From Apostichopus japonicus (lineage: Eukaryota > Echinodermata > Holothuroidea > Aspidochirotida > Stichopodidae), in contig NC_092574.1 in the NCBI RefSeq assembly GCF_037975245.1, positions 4,458,713-4,522,712 on the forward strand: a DNA stretch of 64,000 nt, given 5' to 3'. Of the stretch, positions 22,541 through 36,300 are shown piece by piece; position 1 is the first letter of the stretch, and every line of letters starts with the position of its first letter. A program made the position numbers and the translations under genes. The notes under the pieces were generated by a model. That model ran no database searches, had not been told where the DNA came from, and saw only the letters and a list, made by a program, of their open reading frames with translations.

Positions 22541-25500
22541 GCTCTTGTTGTTAAAATCTTGTTCTACTTACATCCTTCAAATGGTGTACTTAAAATACAA
22601 AAGAGAGGGTAATAATTTTCACGATAAAACCCGAGGAAGACGTGCGTGGGTGTATATATGCGGTTAGCAAAAATAATTAATAAGTTGAAATCACACGTGG
22701 GTGTATTTCAATTCTTCAAGTAGCCTTCGAAAAACCCCTTGAACGTAATAATTTTATGTTTACAATGTTAATTATATAGTAAACATAACCGTGATTCGAA
22801 TCATATTTTTAAGGTTATATCCCTTGGCAAAACTCATGCAGTAGAATCCATCGCCAAATCTCCTTCCTGCAGTCAATGAGAATGAACGCATTACTTCTGT
22901 ACATATATGTGTATAAAGACCAAGCGCGTACGTCTTCCATGTGTATAGATCGATATACCGGTTTAACCTATAGGCATGGTATATACATACCGTAATACAC
23001 ATCTACACAGACAGCAAGACGGTTATCGGTGTAACATAGTTTTTGGATGCGAAGATTTATTCAGCAAGGTATTCGAATGATGCACATATGCACATAATAA
23101 AGACAATGCTTGCCATTAGTTTAAGGAACCTGGAGTCCACGAGCCACAGATTAAAATCCATCCTTCTATTTCTTAGAGAGCAAAGTAAAAGGCCCCTGTA
23201 CAATAAATTAATAACGCGCAACCTCACAATGTCCACATTTCGAAAAAAAACCTCAATACTTTCCCCATATCTGTTAGAAAGTCATTCTACCAGCCTCAAA
23301 AGTGGACAAGTTAGATTTCTACTTGCAGAACTTTCTTTAAATGTCCCTGTTGATAATAACATGCATGGCGGTTCAGAGACTCCGAGAGACCCATATATTA
23401 CATTCGGGGTCACCCTGAACCCAGCAGCTCTATATAATAAATCGAATGCAGTTAAATGTGATAAATCACTTCATTTAACAATAAGCCACGCGTTGCCATC
23501 AGTAATTGATTATATAACATGCATAAGGTAGGCTTTATCAACTAATATGCCGAAGGGTATATGTGTGTGGGTTTCAGGGATTGATGTGAGTGGGTTGGAG
23601 AGCGCCCCCCCCCTCCTCCACCCCGCCCGCCTCCGTCTACTCCAACCCAGCAGTAGAGATAAGAAAACTACAGACTATACATCAAATTAAGACTTCGTTA
23701 ATTTACAATAGGTTAGTGTTATCATGATTTATTTGAATGATTATTTTACTTAGAACGTTAGCAACACCGTCATCATGTATACGTGTTCGTCGCGTTACCA
23801 GACGGTCTGTGTGAGACTGCGCAAGAGATGATTGGTTCGTGGGTGGGGATCGTGGAGAAGAAATTAAACCAGGCATACTTACGGAGAGGATTGAGGCTAT
23901 TCATGAGTATAATAATTTTTATATGCGTCAGACATAGTTTGCGTTTCATGGACAATTCTACCAAAGCCACAGATTATTATATTTAAAATATGATAACAAT
24001 CATTGAGCAAACAGCTAAGACAAATGCTACCTCTTATAACTATCTCCTTCACCGTGCTGCATGTGTGATATCAATGAGTGACAATTTATCACTGATTCCA
24101 TTCGTTTTCGACATTTCATCGCCCAGACACATATTTTCCCATTAGTATAACATTCCCATAAAAACGTATTTTCAAAATCCCCAAATGCATTTTGTATTGG
24201 TTTTTAGCAGATATAACTGCATAAATTTATGCATTTCAACTGAAAGAGCTGTTACAATCAATGATTATTCATTTCTAGATCGATAGAAGTTGGAAGGAAC
24301 TTGAGAAAAGATAAAAAAGTAAATCTGGTTTGATATCTCTTTGATATCAAGGGTTGGTATGATGCGTGAATGGGTCCTGATTTTATCGATGTTTCAGTTA
24401 AAATCGTATTCCAGTATTACCAACGCAGATTTGAGGATGATAACGTTAATACTGGTACTTATTTTTTTAAAGCCGACCACTATACAGCGTAAATGATGAC
24501 CAATAATGATCTTTGTAGGAGTTTCGTGCAAAGGGTATACCCCTGCGGTATGCTTAAAATAAATTAACACCAGGCCTATAGGAAATCGTTCCCTTTTGAG
24601 AAAATACGAGAGCATGAAGCAGGTCCCAACCAGTTTGACGCCACCAGAATCGACTTATAGACTACCATGTTGCCATGACGACGTTGTTTGTTACGTTGTA
24701 TAATATACTAATTAGAGCATAATTAGCAGGAAGTTGAGTGTAGTCTTCATACAGAAAAACTAATATTCAAATCAAAAATTAGCCATCATCGATAGAATAT
24801 GTAATACGCGTCCCTCTAGCCTTGGGAAGGCTATTAAATTCTACTTGTTTGATGGTTCTCTACACAGACAATTAAATCGCTACTCAACACTTATTACTGC
24901 CTGCTTATATGTTCTGTTTCACAATGCCAAATTGTTAAACCAATGTTACGTAACAAATTATGTTACATAAAGGCCTCAAATACGTGGAATATATAGAGAC
25001 ATGCCGATAACCTATATCAGCAACACGTGTCTGCGGGCATGGAAAACTACATGGGAATAGTCGCATGCATGCTAACTGTTCCGCGTTGGTTGCCACGTGT
25101 TATGTATTCACCAGACAAGTTTGATGCTGTCTTCAAAGTATACATAAAAAAGATTATACAAGTCTTGCTCAGCTTGTGTTACATCTGTACCTCACCCGGT
25201 TTCATGTCAAACAGGTTGCCTCTGTTTGTTATATATTGTTGTGAGGTAGGCCTATATATATCATCCACCCAAATATGTAACAATGAGGCTAGGTTGTGTA
25301 ACTTTGACATATCAATGGTCATCGACCTGTTTTCACTCGAGGGATGTTATATCTGAAAAGTAATTCTGCTCAACTCAAAGGCGGGCTGAAAGAGAATATT
25401 TCAACGTCTGTCTCGTGTCTTTTGAATATAGATGTGGGCGGTAACCTAGGCCTTAGTAACTCATGTAGCGTATGAAGAAGTTGAGTAAAATGTATTTCGA

Positions 25501-26029
25501 TGGCATCATAATCATAAAGGCTATATCTTCAATTAAAATATCCACACCTTGCATTCCATTGTCAAGGTTACATGGTTAGTCATCTGACGTCATTGTCTAA
25601 CCGAATCTCAAGTCAGGTCCGATTCATATTAAAACGAAGTCAAGGTTGGTCAAATTATAATTCTTGTTAAAAATTTAACATTAAAAAAATACAGTATATG
25701 CTATCAAAGATTCGATAAAATAGATAAAACTAAAACTAAATTTCAAGCTTATATCGATCGTCTAAATACGATCCGGTTAATTACAATTTATTTCATGTCA
25801 ACTATAGATGTATAGTTCAGTCAGTGCACTTGTGTTGTGTTCCGTATTTTATAATAACAATAATCTGCATTTAAATGTGGGATAAACCAGCAAGGGCGTA
25901 TGGATTACAACTTACACGCTGGGTGGCTTCCAATTCAACATTTTAACTCAAATTTGGAATCTTCTCTATTTAGAAAGTCATTTCAGAAGGTAAAACCGTA
26001 GATTGCTCTTGGATGAAAAACCCACCTTA
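22541..26029. other. No supported gene
   Basis: A 162-codon open frame at 23043-23531 opens on TTG rather than ATG and shows no domain. A C-rich patch lies near 23603-23630. No repeat family recognised. Confidence 0.45.
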
Positions 26030-26135
26030 CTATGACCCGACCGGGTATAGAGCCAGAACCTCCCGATTGCTGGCAGTAAGCCTCAGTGCTTCAAATACCA
26101 CCGCCTTTATCCACTCGGTCATTATATAGCACCGG
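26030..26135 (-). repeat. tRNA-Ser-like SINE or pseudogene
   Basis: On the minus strand, TGACCGAGTGGATAAAGG is a good A box of the long-variable-arm class. GGTG-GTA-TTTGAAG-CACTG gives an anticodon arm whose anticodon position reads TGA (Ser). GGTTCTGGCTCTATACC is a B box disrupted by extra bases. Length and order fit a tRNA-Ser-derived sequence. The degraded B box and the lack of a clean acceptor stem argue against a working tRNA. Confidence 0.6.
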
Positions 26136-26851
26136 TATTTGTAAGCTATGAGTATCATTTCAAGGTCTATATTCCGGTATGAAAGCATGAAATGATAATT
26201 ACACACTCATTAAGGTTAATTAACTTTTAAATGGGAAACTCCCGTATTCATAATAACAATTAATGCTATTATTAAAAGACAGAGGAGCATTCAGCTCCTT
26301 TCTCCGAAGTTAAATTAGCTGAATTCAATTGTTTTTGTTCGCATGAAGAGATATCATCAAGTTTCAGGTAACATGCATTTCAATTAACTCATGTATACTT
26401 TATTAATACCCTTTTCATTGATTACCCTTTGAATTAGGAGCATTGACTCCCAAAATAAAAGAGAACTTCAAGTTGACTCGGAAGTCGCAGCTGATAATTT
26501 ATTCAATGACGAAATGAGGGAGAAACTTCTTTCAATACAGCAGAGGAAAGCGAAAGTAAATATTTTGAGACTCACAAAGCTATCTTCACTGTTATACGGT
26601 GTACTGAAGGTGAGTTAACACGGGATAAATTAAAGACTAATGTACTCTTAACATATATGTTGCACCTTTCTCTGAATCTGTCAATAGAGATTTACAAACA
26701 CAAAATTTCTTTTAATGATTTTCAAACCTTAAGTCTTTCTACAAGAGCTGGACATATTTCCGCCGAGCGATCGAACAATACCACCCGATGCATTAAAAAA
26801 ATTAGAATTTTTTAATAAGATTTAAATTTTAAAATTTGCAGTAATAAAAAA
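26136..26851. other. No recognisable feature
   Basis: AT-rich sequence between the SINE-like block and the foldback repeat; no gene recognised. Confidence 0.5.
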
Positions 26852-26969
26852 CTTGCAGTAATTACTGTGCCACCTGTAACACATGTTACCGTGTTACGAA
26901 CACAGCGCAGTACTTACTGATGCACGGTTGTGGAACATGAACAATAGCTATACTGTACTAGCTATGTGT
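26852..26969. repeat. Foldback repeat, copy 2
   Basis: A diverged direct copy of 56-172. It retains CAGTAATTACTGTGCCACCT, the GTAACACATGTTAC palindrome and ACTGTACTAGCTATG, but its inverted arms carry several substitutions. Confidence 0.7.
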
Positions 26970-27187
26970 ATTGGCTGACAATACGGTCATGAAACGTTAT
27001 GGTGGCTTGGCATCATTTAGACTTTATTTATCATTTTTCGTCCCACTCTTCAATGGATATTTTCATCGTCTTTCCGTTCAATTGATATACATTGGGCTGT
27101 ATGATCAGCACTTACGAAATACCACTAAATTAGTTCAACTTCAATAGGGTTATAAACGTAACCACTATAGACGGCGAAGAACATAAA

Positions 27188-27403
<216 letters not shown>

Positions 27404-27423
27404 CATAATAATAATAATAATAA

Positions 27424-29214
27424 TCTACTTTTCGCTCAATTCTTTGCATGAAAGGAACAGTTACGTCACTGTAACCATCTGTAAAAGTGTAAATATCGAA
27501 ATGGAGTCGTGATATCTAATAATTTGTGAATTTACGAGTCTTTTCAATCCATTACCCTGATCACTCACCGTTGACTTCTGACGACTATGGAACGCCAAAC
27601 AATTAACAAATAACTACCTCCTCCACACAGTGACTGCACTATATAGGACTTTGCTTTTCAGATCTTGTTCACAACATTGCATTCATTTATGTGATGCGAC
27701 ACACAGTCAGCCGACGGGGAATGATTATTGATGTCAGAGTTACATTACTGTAAAACTTTCTGACATACGTAAATATGACGTCACTTGTTACAATATGAGA
27801 AATTACCACTTGAAAAAATATATGACATTTCAACCAAACGATATCACGGAAATTAATGTATGTATACCCTATATGAGAAGGAATTAGATGTTTGCTCTTA
27901 ATGATTCGTATAGCCTATTTCGTATCCATTACACTTCAACATTATAATAGTGAAATCTATTTTATCTTAATGTCCAAATCATGAAAAAGTTATACAAAAA
28001 GATAGTTGACATATTGATGAGACTTCCGTCTTTGAAATAACTGCTCTACAACCCAAAGACACGCTACTGTCATTCCAACATATATATATATTCCACCCAC
28101 GTACCCCTTTAGGTGATTGCTATTAGTTTCATACAAGTGTAGGGGATTCTACGAGATTGTTGAAATGGTTGAACACATGCGTCAGGAAGCAAAAAAAGAT
28201 GCGTGACACTCAACTTAGTCCGCTATTAAGCAATTTGTAGATGAAGTGCATGATAGAAATATCCATTCGGTTTTATTTTTCAGTGCTGTTGTAAATTTGA
28301 AAGTCACGCCCGTCGCCCATGAAACGGTCATGTTGGTTAAGTTGCATGAAAGGAAAAGTCACCTGATTGTTTAGATCCGTTAATAAGAATAATTACTCTG
28401 TTTACTTCGCGACTAATTGCAAAAGTGTGACGTAACGGTAAATTTGTGACGTTTGAGTCGGCTTTTTGTGGTTACGCGTCTTTGGTTTGCCTCCAAGTTA
28501 TATGCATTGTTGTCTTCAAAGGAGATTGGCCCTATATTGTCTATACAGATAAACAGTGACGTGCACATGATTTCAAAAGTGGCCGAGCCAAGGACACCAA
28601 GCAACTATACATGATAATCATGAGTTTCTGACTAACTCGATACCACACAGACAGCAGCAGTCTGGTAGCATTTTCCAAGAGTATAATCATCTATTTATCT
28701 ATCTCTAGTGACGTAGGAGAGAGGATCGTATACGTCATTAACATTGTTTTCTCTATTACGTAATAACGATAAGCGTGTTCTGTTCGACATCATTACATAT
28801 TCAAGTTTATTTGTATATCCTTAATAAGCCTTTTTGGGGTTTTTACTCCCGATGATCGCATGGTTAACTCTTTGGAATAACCAACAATTTAGAGAACAAT
28901 GGAGAAGAATCCCATCAATCAATGAAGGCTTAGTGACCTAGTGACGTAGATGAGCAGGAGGAGGAGGCCTTATATTATCGATTCACATCCAAGCCTGTTT
29001 TCTATAAGCAAACCAATTACTCCAAGCCGAGCGTGTATCGGTACCTTTGTTCAACTTAATGAACAGTGATCACAGTACCACGAAATATACATCACAGCAC
29101 TATTGATTAAGCCTTCGTTGAGAGATATACTACGGGTTAATCACTCAAGAGGTCTTACAAGGAACGCACTTTAAGCCAGTGACGTTACAATTTATTTTTT
29201 AAAACAAAACCAGC
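27424..29214. other. No recognisable feature
   Basis: No supported gene or repeat family. Confidence 0.5.
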
Positions 29215-30350
29215 AACCAAGTTGCAGAAGCTTGAGAAATTTATTGATTGGCAACATATCTGAGCAGTTTATATATTTGTGTGTGCGAAAATACCAGACA
29301 TAGGCGGGATAACGGTGTCATTTTCTTTCCTCTCATCTCCCTTTTTCCTTACCTTCTGCTCCTTTTTAGCAGACAAATACATTTGTTACAATGTAAGAAA
29401 GTTGTATTCCTTCGAAGTGGAAACACAGTCACGAACTTATTTCAAGCAATAGATCGTTGCACTTATTACTAGGGATAAACTATGCCCCATTGTAAAACAA
29501 AGAACCAACAGTATATGCACTTTGTAGTATTCATCCATGCAGTAAAAGAACGGAAACGTACAAATAGGTTTTCCTCTGCTAAATCTGCTGAAATATTGTG
29601 GATATTACGTTTGCATTGTGCTGACCCAAAATTGCTCACGAAAATTGCACCCTTACAATAATAGAACGACCTGCAAGTTTATTATAATCGACGTATAACA
29701 CAGAGAAAACGTTAAAGATCAGAAATCGTAATCGGCTCCAACAATATAGGTCATCGTTTTCCACACACAAACTGTTGAAAAGTTCAAATTGCAAATCTGC
29801 CAAGTAGTCCTTTCTCGGAGAATGACATCGAACTAGATGGGAATCATGAATAACAAGTAAATGTTTGACTTGATCAAGTCTTCCACGGGTGGAAATTATT
29901 TCCGGAAAACGCATACTGGTCATGAATACTACTAAGTTGAAAAACAAATTTCGCAATCATTGCATTAGATCTGTGGCCAACATTTCATTATAACCGAAAA
30001 CTCTACAGAAGGCCCTGTTTTTGGCCCTCACGAGACGACAAAAATATTTTTCCTGAACAACTTTAGTTTACCACCATTCAAACGTTAATATTCACAAAAT
30101 TTTAGCAGATTTGGACAAACCCTATATAAGTAGCAATTTTTAGGTTTCCAGAAAATGACTTCGTGACCTTGAATGACCTTCAAATTTAATAAATATAATT
30201 GCATGTATGAAAACCTTACTCCACGAACCACTGAGGAATTGTAAGCCAAATCGAATTAAACAAAATGACGAAGTGGTAGTCATTCAAACACGATGGCAAA
30301 AAGTGACAGAATTTCGGAAGGATCGCTATAGCTCAGCTGAAAGCTCTCAG
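29215..30350 (-). repeat. 1.1-kb repeat, copy 2 (inverted relative to 21376)
   Basis: Reverse-complement match of 21376-22540 with many substitutions and small indels. The internal inverted pair survives in weakened form (CTGCTGAAATATTGTGGATAT near 29588, AATATTCACAAAATTTTAGC near 30090). A 106-codon minus frame inside (29636-29956) is not preserved in the other copy, so it is not regarded as a gene. Confidence 0.8.
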
Positions 30351-33300
30351 CCTAGTAAACAACAACTTCCAGACAGTTGAGCAACTCCCTAAACAAACGG
30401 TCAATTAACCTTGAATTTGGCTTGAAGAGCGAAAAGGAATGGAGAAGAATTTTCTATTTATATAACGTTTATTTAAAATGATTTACTTGTTTAGCCGTAT
30501 AGCCACTTTTCTATAAGGCCTTCGAAGGGAAAAAGAACAGCTGACACAGCGAAGCATTTCAAGAAGACATACATGAATAACAAAACAATAAAAAAAAAAG
30601 CATATTTAAATACGGTTTTTGCCAAGAGTTACAATCGAACAACAAATGAAAGGAGGACAAATATACTGATATATAAGTATGTAAACGGATGAAACATATC
30701 ATGAATTGGGTGATGGGGGGGGGGGGAGGGGGAACCTACCTAACCAACGTATTAACGAAAGATCGTATTAAAAAGGTACTCGAAACAACAGGAAATGACT
30801 CGTGTATTAAAGATAAAATCAGAGTCTTTATAACTAACGTCACAAGGCTGCATGTCTGCTCTGGGTTATATTAAAAACTGAAATATCCACAGATAGTAAA
30901 GTCTGTTGACTCGAACAATTAGCAAACTAAGAAATGCCGCTGCAGAGAATTACGGATTATGTACTTCAGTCATGTAAATTACATATAGGCAGCATATTTA
31001 TTACATATAGGCAACATGGTTATTTCATATATATAGGCAACATGGTTATTTCAAATAGGTAACAGGGATAGTACATGCATACATGCAGACAAAGGAGTAG
31101 AACTTTGGAGCAGAAGCAAAAGTCACTTTGCAAAGCTTTGTTTACTATGTGTAGGTAGGGCGGGGGGGGGGGGGGCATAAAATGATACGCAAATTGCACC
31201 AATGAAGAATGTTAACTGTGTAGTTTATAATTTCTCACATGGAATATTAACCAAAGTGCTCCCTAGTTTTAAATATCAACGATTTTATGACCAGGTCCTC
31301 GGCATATACATGAAGGAGGACTTGAGCAAGTTTAAAGTCAACACGGTAGGTATGTGTGTGCATGCATAACAGCGCTACTGTAATCCCATGCCTATATAAA
31401 TCAAACAAACTGCTATTTTCATATAACAAACTTCTGTTTTTTTTTATAACTGCCGGAAATTAAGCCCCGCAGGATTGTATAAAATTAGAATCAATTATTG
31501 TTGGAATCAGGGTAACAATATTTTTTTTAAAGTGAGCAATAAAATTTGAAATATTTCAGTGAATAATTGATGAACATCAATATTTATGTTATTCTTGCTA
31601 ACGCCACACAAACTAATAAAATCATATTTATATACAAGTGTCATCAATCTTTATGTATTTTGTTGTTCTAATGGTTTACAATTTACATTAATCTTGTCTA
31701 TGCGGATACTTCATAAACCGTAACTCTGACCTAGCTTATATAGACCGATAGACTCAGTTTGATTAATTAAAGAATAAAGGGTAATCGAAGATACCGATTT
31801 TACTTCATATTGAATATCCTAAGAAAAGCAATATATTATTTTGCTGCAAATTGACGGAAACGGTTAGATTTCATGATTAATTAGTTTCTTTGCTAATGAT
31901 GAAATTTACTTCTCACTCTGCATTGAAGCCTTGGTACGTGACGTCATCACAACCTCTAGTCCGTATACTCGTATATGTGGTCGAGCGTTGCCAGGGAGGT
32001 GAGAGTTGCCATGCCTACATCGGAGACGAAAACCAAAATGTAACCTGCAACATTTCACGTCGGGATTTCTTCTCAACTTGTCAGTCGAATATGTATACCT
32101 TTGCCTTGAACTGTCCTTTTAATGATGTTATTTATACATATAGCAGTTCAACCCCATCTTAAAATGTTCCTGAACATACAGTATTACTGCACCAAATATA
32201 CTTAAGGTTCTACTTGTGTTAACTTCAAACATGCTTTTCGATGTTCTGTCATATAAAAATCCCATAACGATGCATGCAAGACTAACAATGTTGCATTTCA
32301 GAGCATGAAGTTAAAGTTAAATCTTTCTGTCCGGGTGACCATATTTCGAGGACGAATTCGGATAATGGATTACACGTGGTCAAACTAAGTCACATGTAGA
32401 TGTTTTACCAGAATAATGTTAAATTCGATTCAAAATTTCGGCGAAATAAACAAATACAAAAACATCTCGGAAAGTGTCCTAAATGTTTGTCTGTTTGAAG
32501 TGGAATTTGTTAACGCCATTTAATGGACTGCAATTTTGTATATCGCTTAGTTTCGAAAATTCCCATCTCAAAAATTTAACTCAAAAAAGTTTATATTATA
32601 AAAATTATAATTTTGTCATCACATTGTGTATTCCATTTTCATAAGGGTGCTTCATAAATAATGCTCCTTTTCAAGTTCAGGAAATAAACAGATAAGCGTT
32701 CCATGTGACATACGGTACTTGACTTTTACGGTTTACCAGTCACTGATAGGTTGGCTGCACAAAGCGCCCTTGATACGACAGTGCGGCGATTTTCAGAAGT
32801 GTTGTCAACAAGTTTTTGGACTAGCCGCGTTGATTGAATCGCTAATATTCAATAATTATTTTTTCGTTGGTTGGGTATAAAAATCACTTGTTTCAAAATT
32901 CATGAATAACAAATATTGTGTTTCAATATGTCACAATAAATCCACGAACGTTATGTGTATACACTATTAGGTGGAATAAGATATAGATGAACCCTACAGC
33001 TGATTTAAAGGTCATCTAGTTTGGACGGCTCCATGACGCCGGTTATCACTTGGTATATGAAATGTTACATGTTATATGAAATGAACGCTGCAGAAGACTG
33101 CACAAACCAATACACCAGCTTATTTGACTTACCCTATCCCCACCCCAACGCGGCAGCCCGCCCGAAAGATAAGAAACATCATGGTTTCAATAGAAAGCAT
33201 GCATGCAATGCTGTTACTTTCCATATACTGCATATACTGCAACGCAATACAATAAAGCTAGGCTAGTTCCCTACTGAGGCTATCGATATTGATGGTATAA

Positions 33301-36300
33301 GGTAGCCTATGCAATGGCATTTGACAAATGTTTATAGCTGTGATGTACTCATTCTCATAAAGAACGTGACTATGTAGGACAGTTAAATAGTAGCAGAAAT
33401 TGTTACGGATTGAAATCATGATATGAATCCCTCACAACCCCCCCCCCCCCACCCTCACGCACATTCCTCTGAAATTTATAAAAATTTCTAATAACGATTT
33501 TTAGAAACCATTTGGATTAAACTGACCTAAAAAATTTCACTCCTCCTTAATCCACTGTCATCAAAATACCTACGCCATTTCTTGTAACATTTCATTTAAT
33601 CTTTTTCCACATAGAGACATATGCCATGACGTCATTGTATGGGATCCACTACAGATACCTATTCACTGCAAGTAAATGTAGTATATATATATGACGTCAG
33701 TTCATTAATCATAATTAAATGGTGAAGGATCTTCTTTTAAATTAAGTATCTATTGCGAATAATACTAATGAATTTAACATCACTATTCTATCTTTATTTT
33801 ATTTTCGAAAATCGAATGATTTTTGAAAATCATGAACTATTAAATTACGTATTAAGCAGTTTGCCCTCATCTGTATTTCTAGACTTTCTCTGAAATGAAA
33901 ATATTGTCAATCATGCTCGACAGATTTGATCAATCCTGGAAACCTACAATCCATGATATTGAATGGATAACACTTGTAATCTTTTTCTTTTTTTTTCATT
34001 CTTGGACGTCTGGAGTATCTGTAAAATTGTGATAGGCTCATGAAATTACCGAGAAATCATTTAACTGTCTCATTGATGTTTCGGTGAAACCGAGAATCAC
34101 TCAATGCACAGCCACCATCAATGCAAGACGGTTTTAATTAACTGAGATTCCGAGGACACAACGACAGTAATTTATGAAGAATAACAACGGAATGGTTTAT
34201 ATACCGAGTGACAGAGGTGGTAGGCGAACCCGTCGTTAGTTTACAACCGCAGTACAGTGCAGGGATCCCCAAGTATCACCAATGCATCGCGTGGGCTAGC
34301 CAAGCAGTCCTCATTATTGACGTTCGAACTAATTGGAAGAAGCTCAGTGGAACGAACGTTTCCATCCATGTTCAGTTTCAGCAGAAACTTCACGACAATG
34401 GACGGTTGCTCATCAAAAGTAGAGAAAGATCAATAAATTATTTAGAACTCGCTAAAGATATTATTCCTAAAAAGAAAAGAGAAAAGAGCTAGCAGCAGAG
34501 CAGAGATATTTTCCTTAGCTGGAAGAACGACATATCACCTACTGTCTTTATAATCAGCCGAGACTCGCGGCATCTTGCCAAAGTAAAGGCATGTCATGAA
34601 CCCATGTATGATACGGGATTGTCCTGCTGTGATATCCAAGAATATTACAGAAATGAACCTTCATGGAACTAAAATTCCCACATGACTATTTACATGGCAC
34701 CGTTAAAGAGTTAGATGTCTTAAGAATTATTTCCACTCAATTTCCTGCTGGTTACGAGGAACTTTATTTAGATTTTTTTCCCTGATTTTCCCTGATTTTT
34801 TTCCCCCTTGGCATTCAAAACCCTGGGTATGTTCAAATTTGAATGCTGCCTCTAAGATGACCGTTGATTCACCTTCCTTTACCATGATCGGGAGTTCGAG
34901 GGTTAGCCTCTTCGTTAGACGTTCTTATTATTCGGGGAAATACCCGCGTATGGTGTCTGGACTGACCCTGGACAACCTAGTTGCTCCAACTTCAGGAGCT
35001 TTAATTTATAGTAAACACTAGCACATTAATCAAATTTTTACAGCTAAAAGTACCAATCACGGTATGGATATAATAAAGAATAAAAATAAATAAATAAACA
35101 ATGGTAATAAAGAAATATATAAAAAATAAGAGCAGGAACATTAGCGGTTGTAAAAACACAAACTAAAAATCATAATGTCCAGGTTGACAACCCCAAGCAG
35201 ATGTTATTTAGGAAGACAAGTTTTTGAGTGGCTGTAAGACAAGTACACACCCCCAAATCCAAACAGCTCCATTCACGTACATGGAAGACCTGCAGAGATA
35301 ACGTCTGACCTATTCCCTGGTGCGCCTACACTCGACTGCTCGATGTTAACCGCGTGAATGCGATACCGAAACTCGGTTCAAAGATATTTTCAGGTTGACT
35401 TTAGTTCAAATTCCCATGAATGATCATAATTTCTTGTATATCGTCAAATATAACCTTTGACATGTTTTGGCACGATCTTCCGAGAAACACTGCAGTCGTA
35501 GAGCCTTTCGAACCTTATAAAACTTGTAGACTAGAATCGGTCCTATCCAGCCCCCCCCCCCCTTTTCTAATTTCGTCGTTCAAGGAAAAGCAACCATACC
35601 AATAAACATAACAGAATATTATTCTCAATTTGGAATCAAAGCGTCTCATGTTCCAAGATTTTGTTCCCTCATGGGGTGTAAGAGTCAAATGTCACTAACT
35701 ACAGTGTCGTAGCTGATGTGTACCGGAAGTAACTCAATCCTTATGTTATTCAATGTTGTCAGTGAAGAACCAGACACGGCATTAATGTGTTTTGCTAGAC
35801 AGATACCCCACCCATTTCCCCCACCCCCACCCCCTCCCGCCCTCCGAGCCACTTCGACTGCCACCATCGCAGCACTATTTCTAACACCTACATTTTTTCT
35901 GTAGATATTCTTCAATACATGGTAATAACTCACTGAGTTCAACATTTCACTTTTTAGCTCGTATATATTATTCTCAATTCTGGAGCAATAACAAGTTTTA
36001 GTGGAGAGCATCGTGGTCATGCATAACACTCATCTGGACACGAGCGGAAAGAACTGGTTTAGACACAATGCCATCCAGCTAGTGCATAGCAACTCATTTC
36101 ATCATCTCGAGGAATCTTTCTTTCCTAGAGAGTGTGTTAATAGGTTTTCAAACTTTGATGTGTTTTCTACGTAAGGGTCCTTTGTGCGAAATGTGTTTTC
36201 ATGTGTGTTTAGACAAAAACTTCCGATAACGCTTCAAGTCAAGTGGAGGTCTACAGCGATCTTATCTTGTTTATGCACGTGATAGGTTATATTCCTATAC

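Noticed and set aside
23043-23531. 162-codon open frame
   Set aside because: It starts at TTG, lacks any domain or biased composition, and has no promoter or splice context. Chance is likely.
29636-29956. 106-codon minus frame inside the 1.1-kb repeat
   Set aside because: The frame is not maintained in the inverted copy at 21376-22540, arguing against coding.
34208-34492. 94-codon open frame with a Lys-rich end
   Set aside because: It opens on GTG, and no domain, splice signals or promoter were identified.
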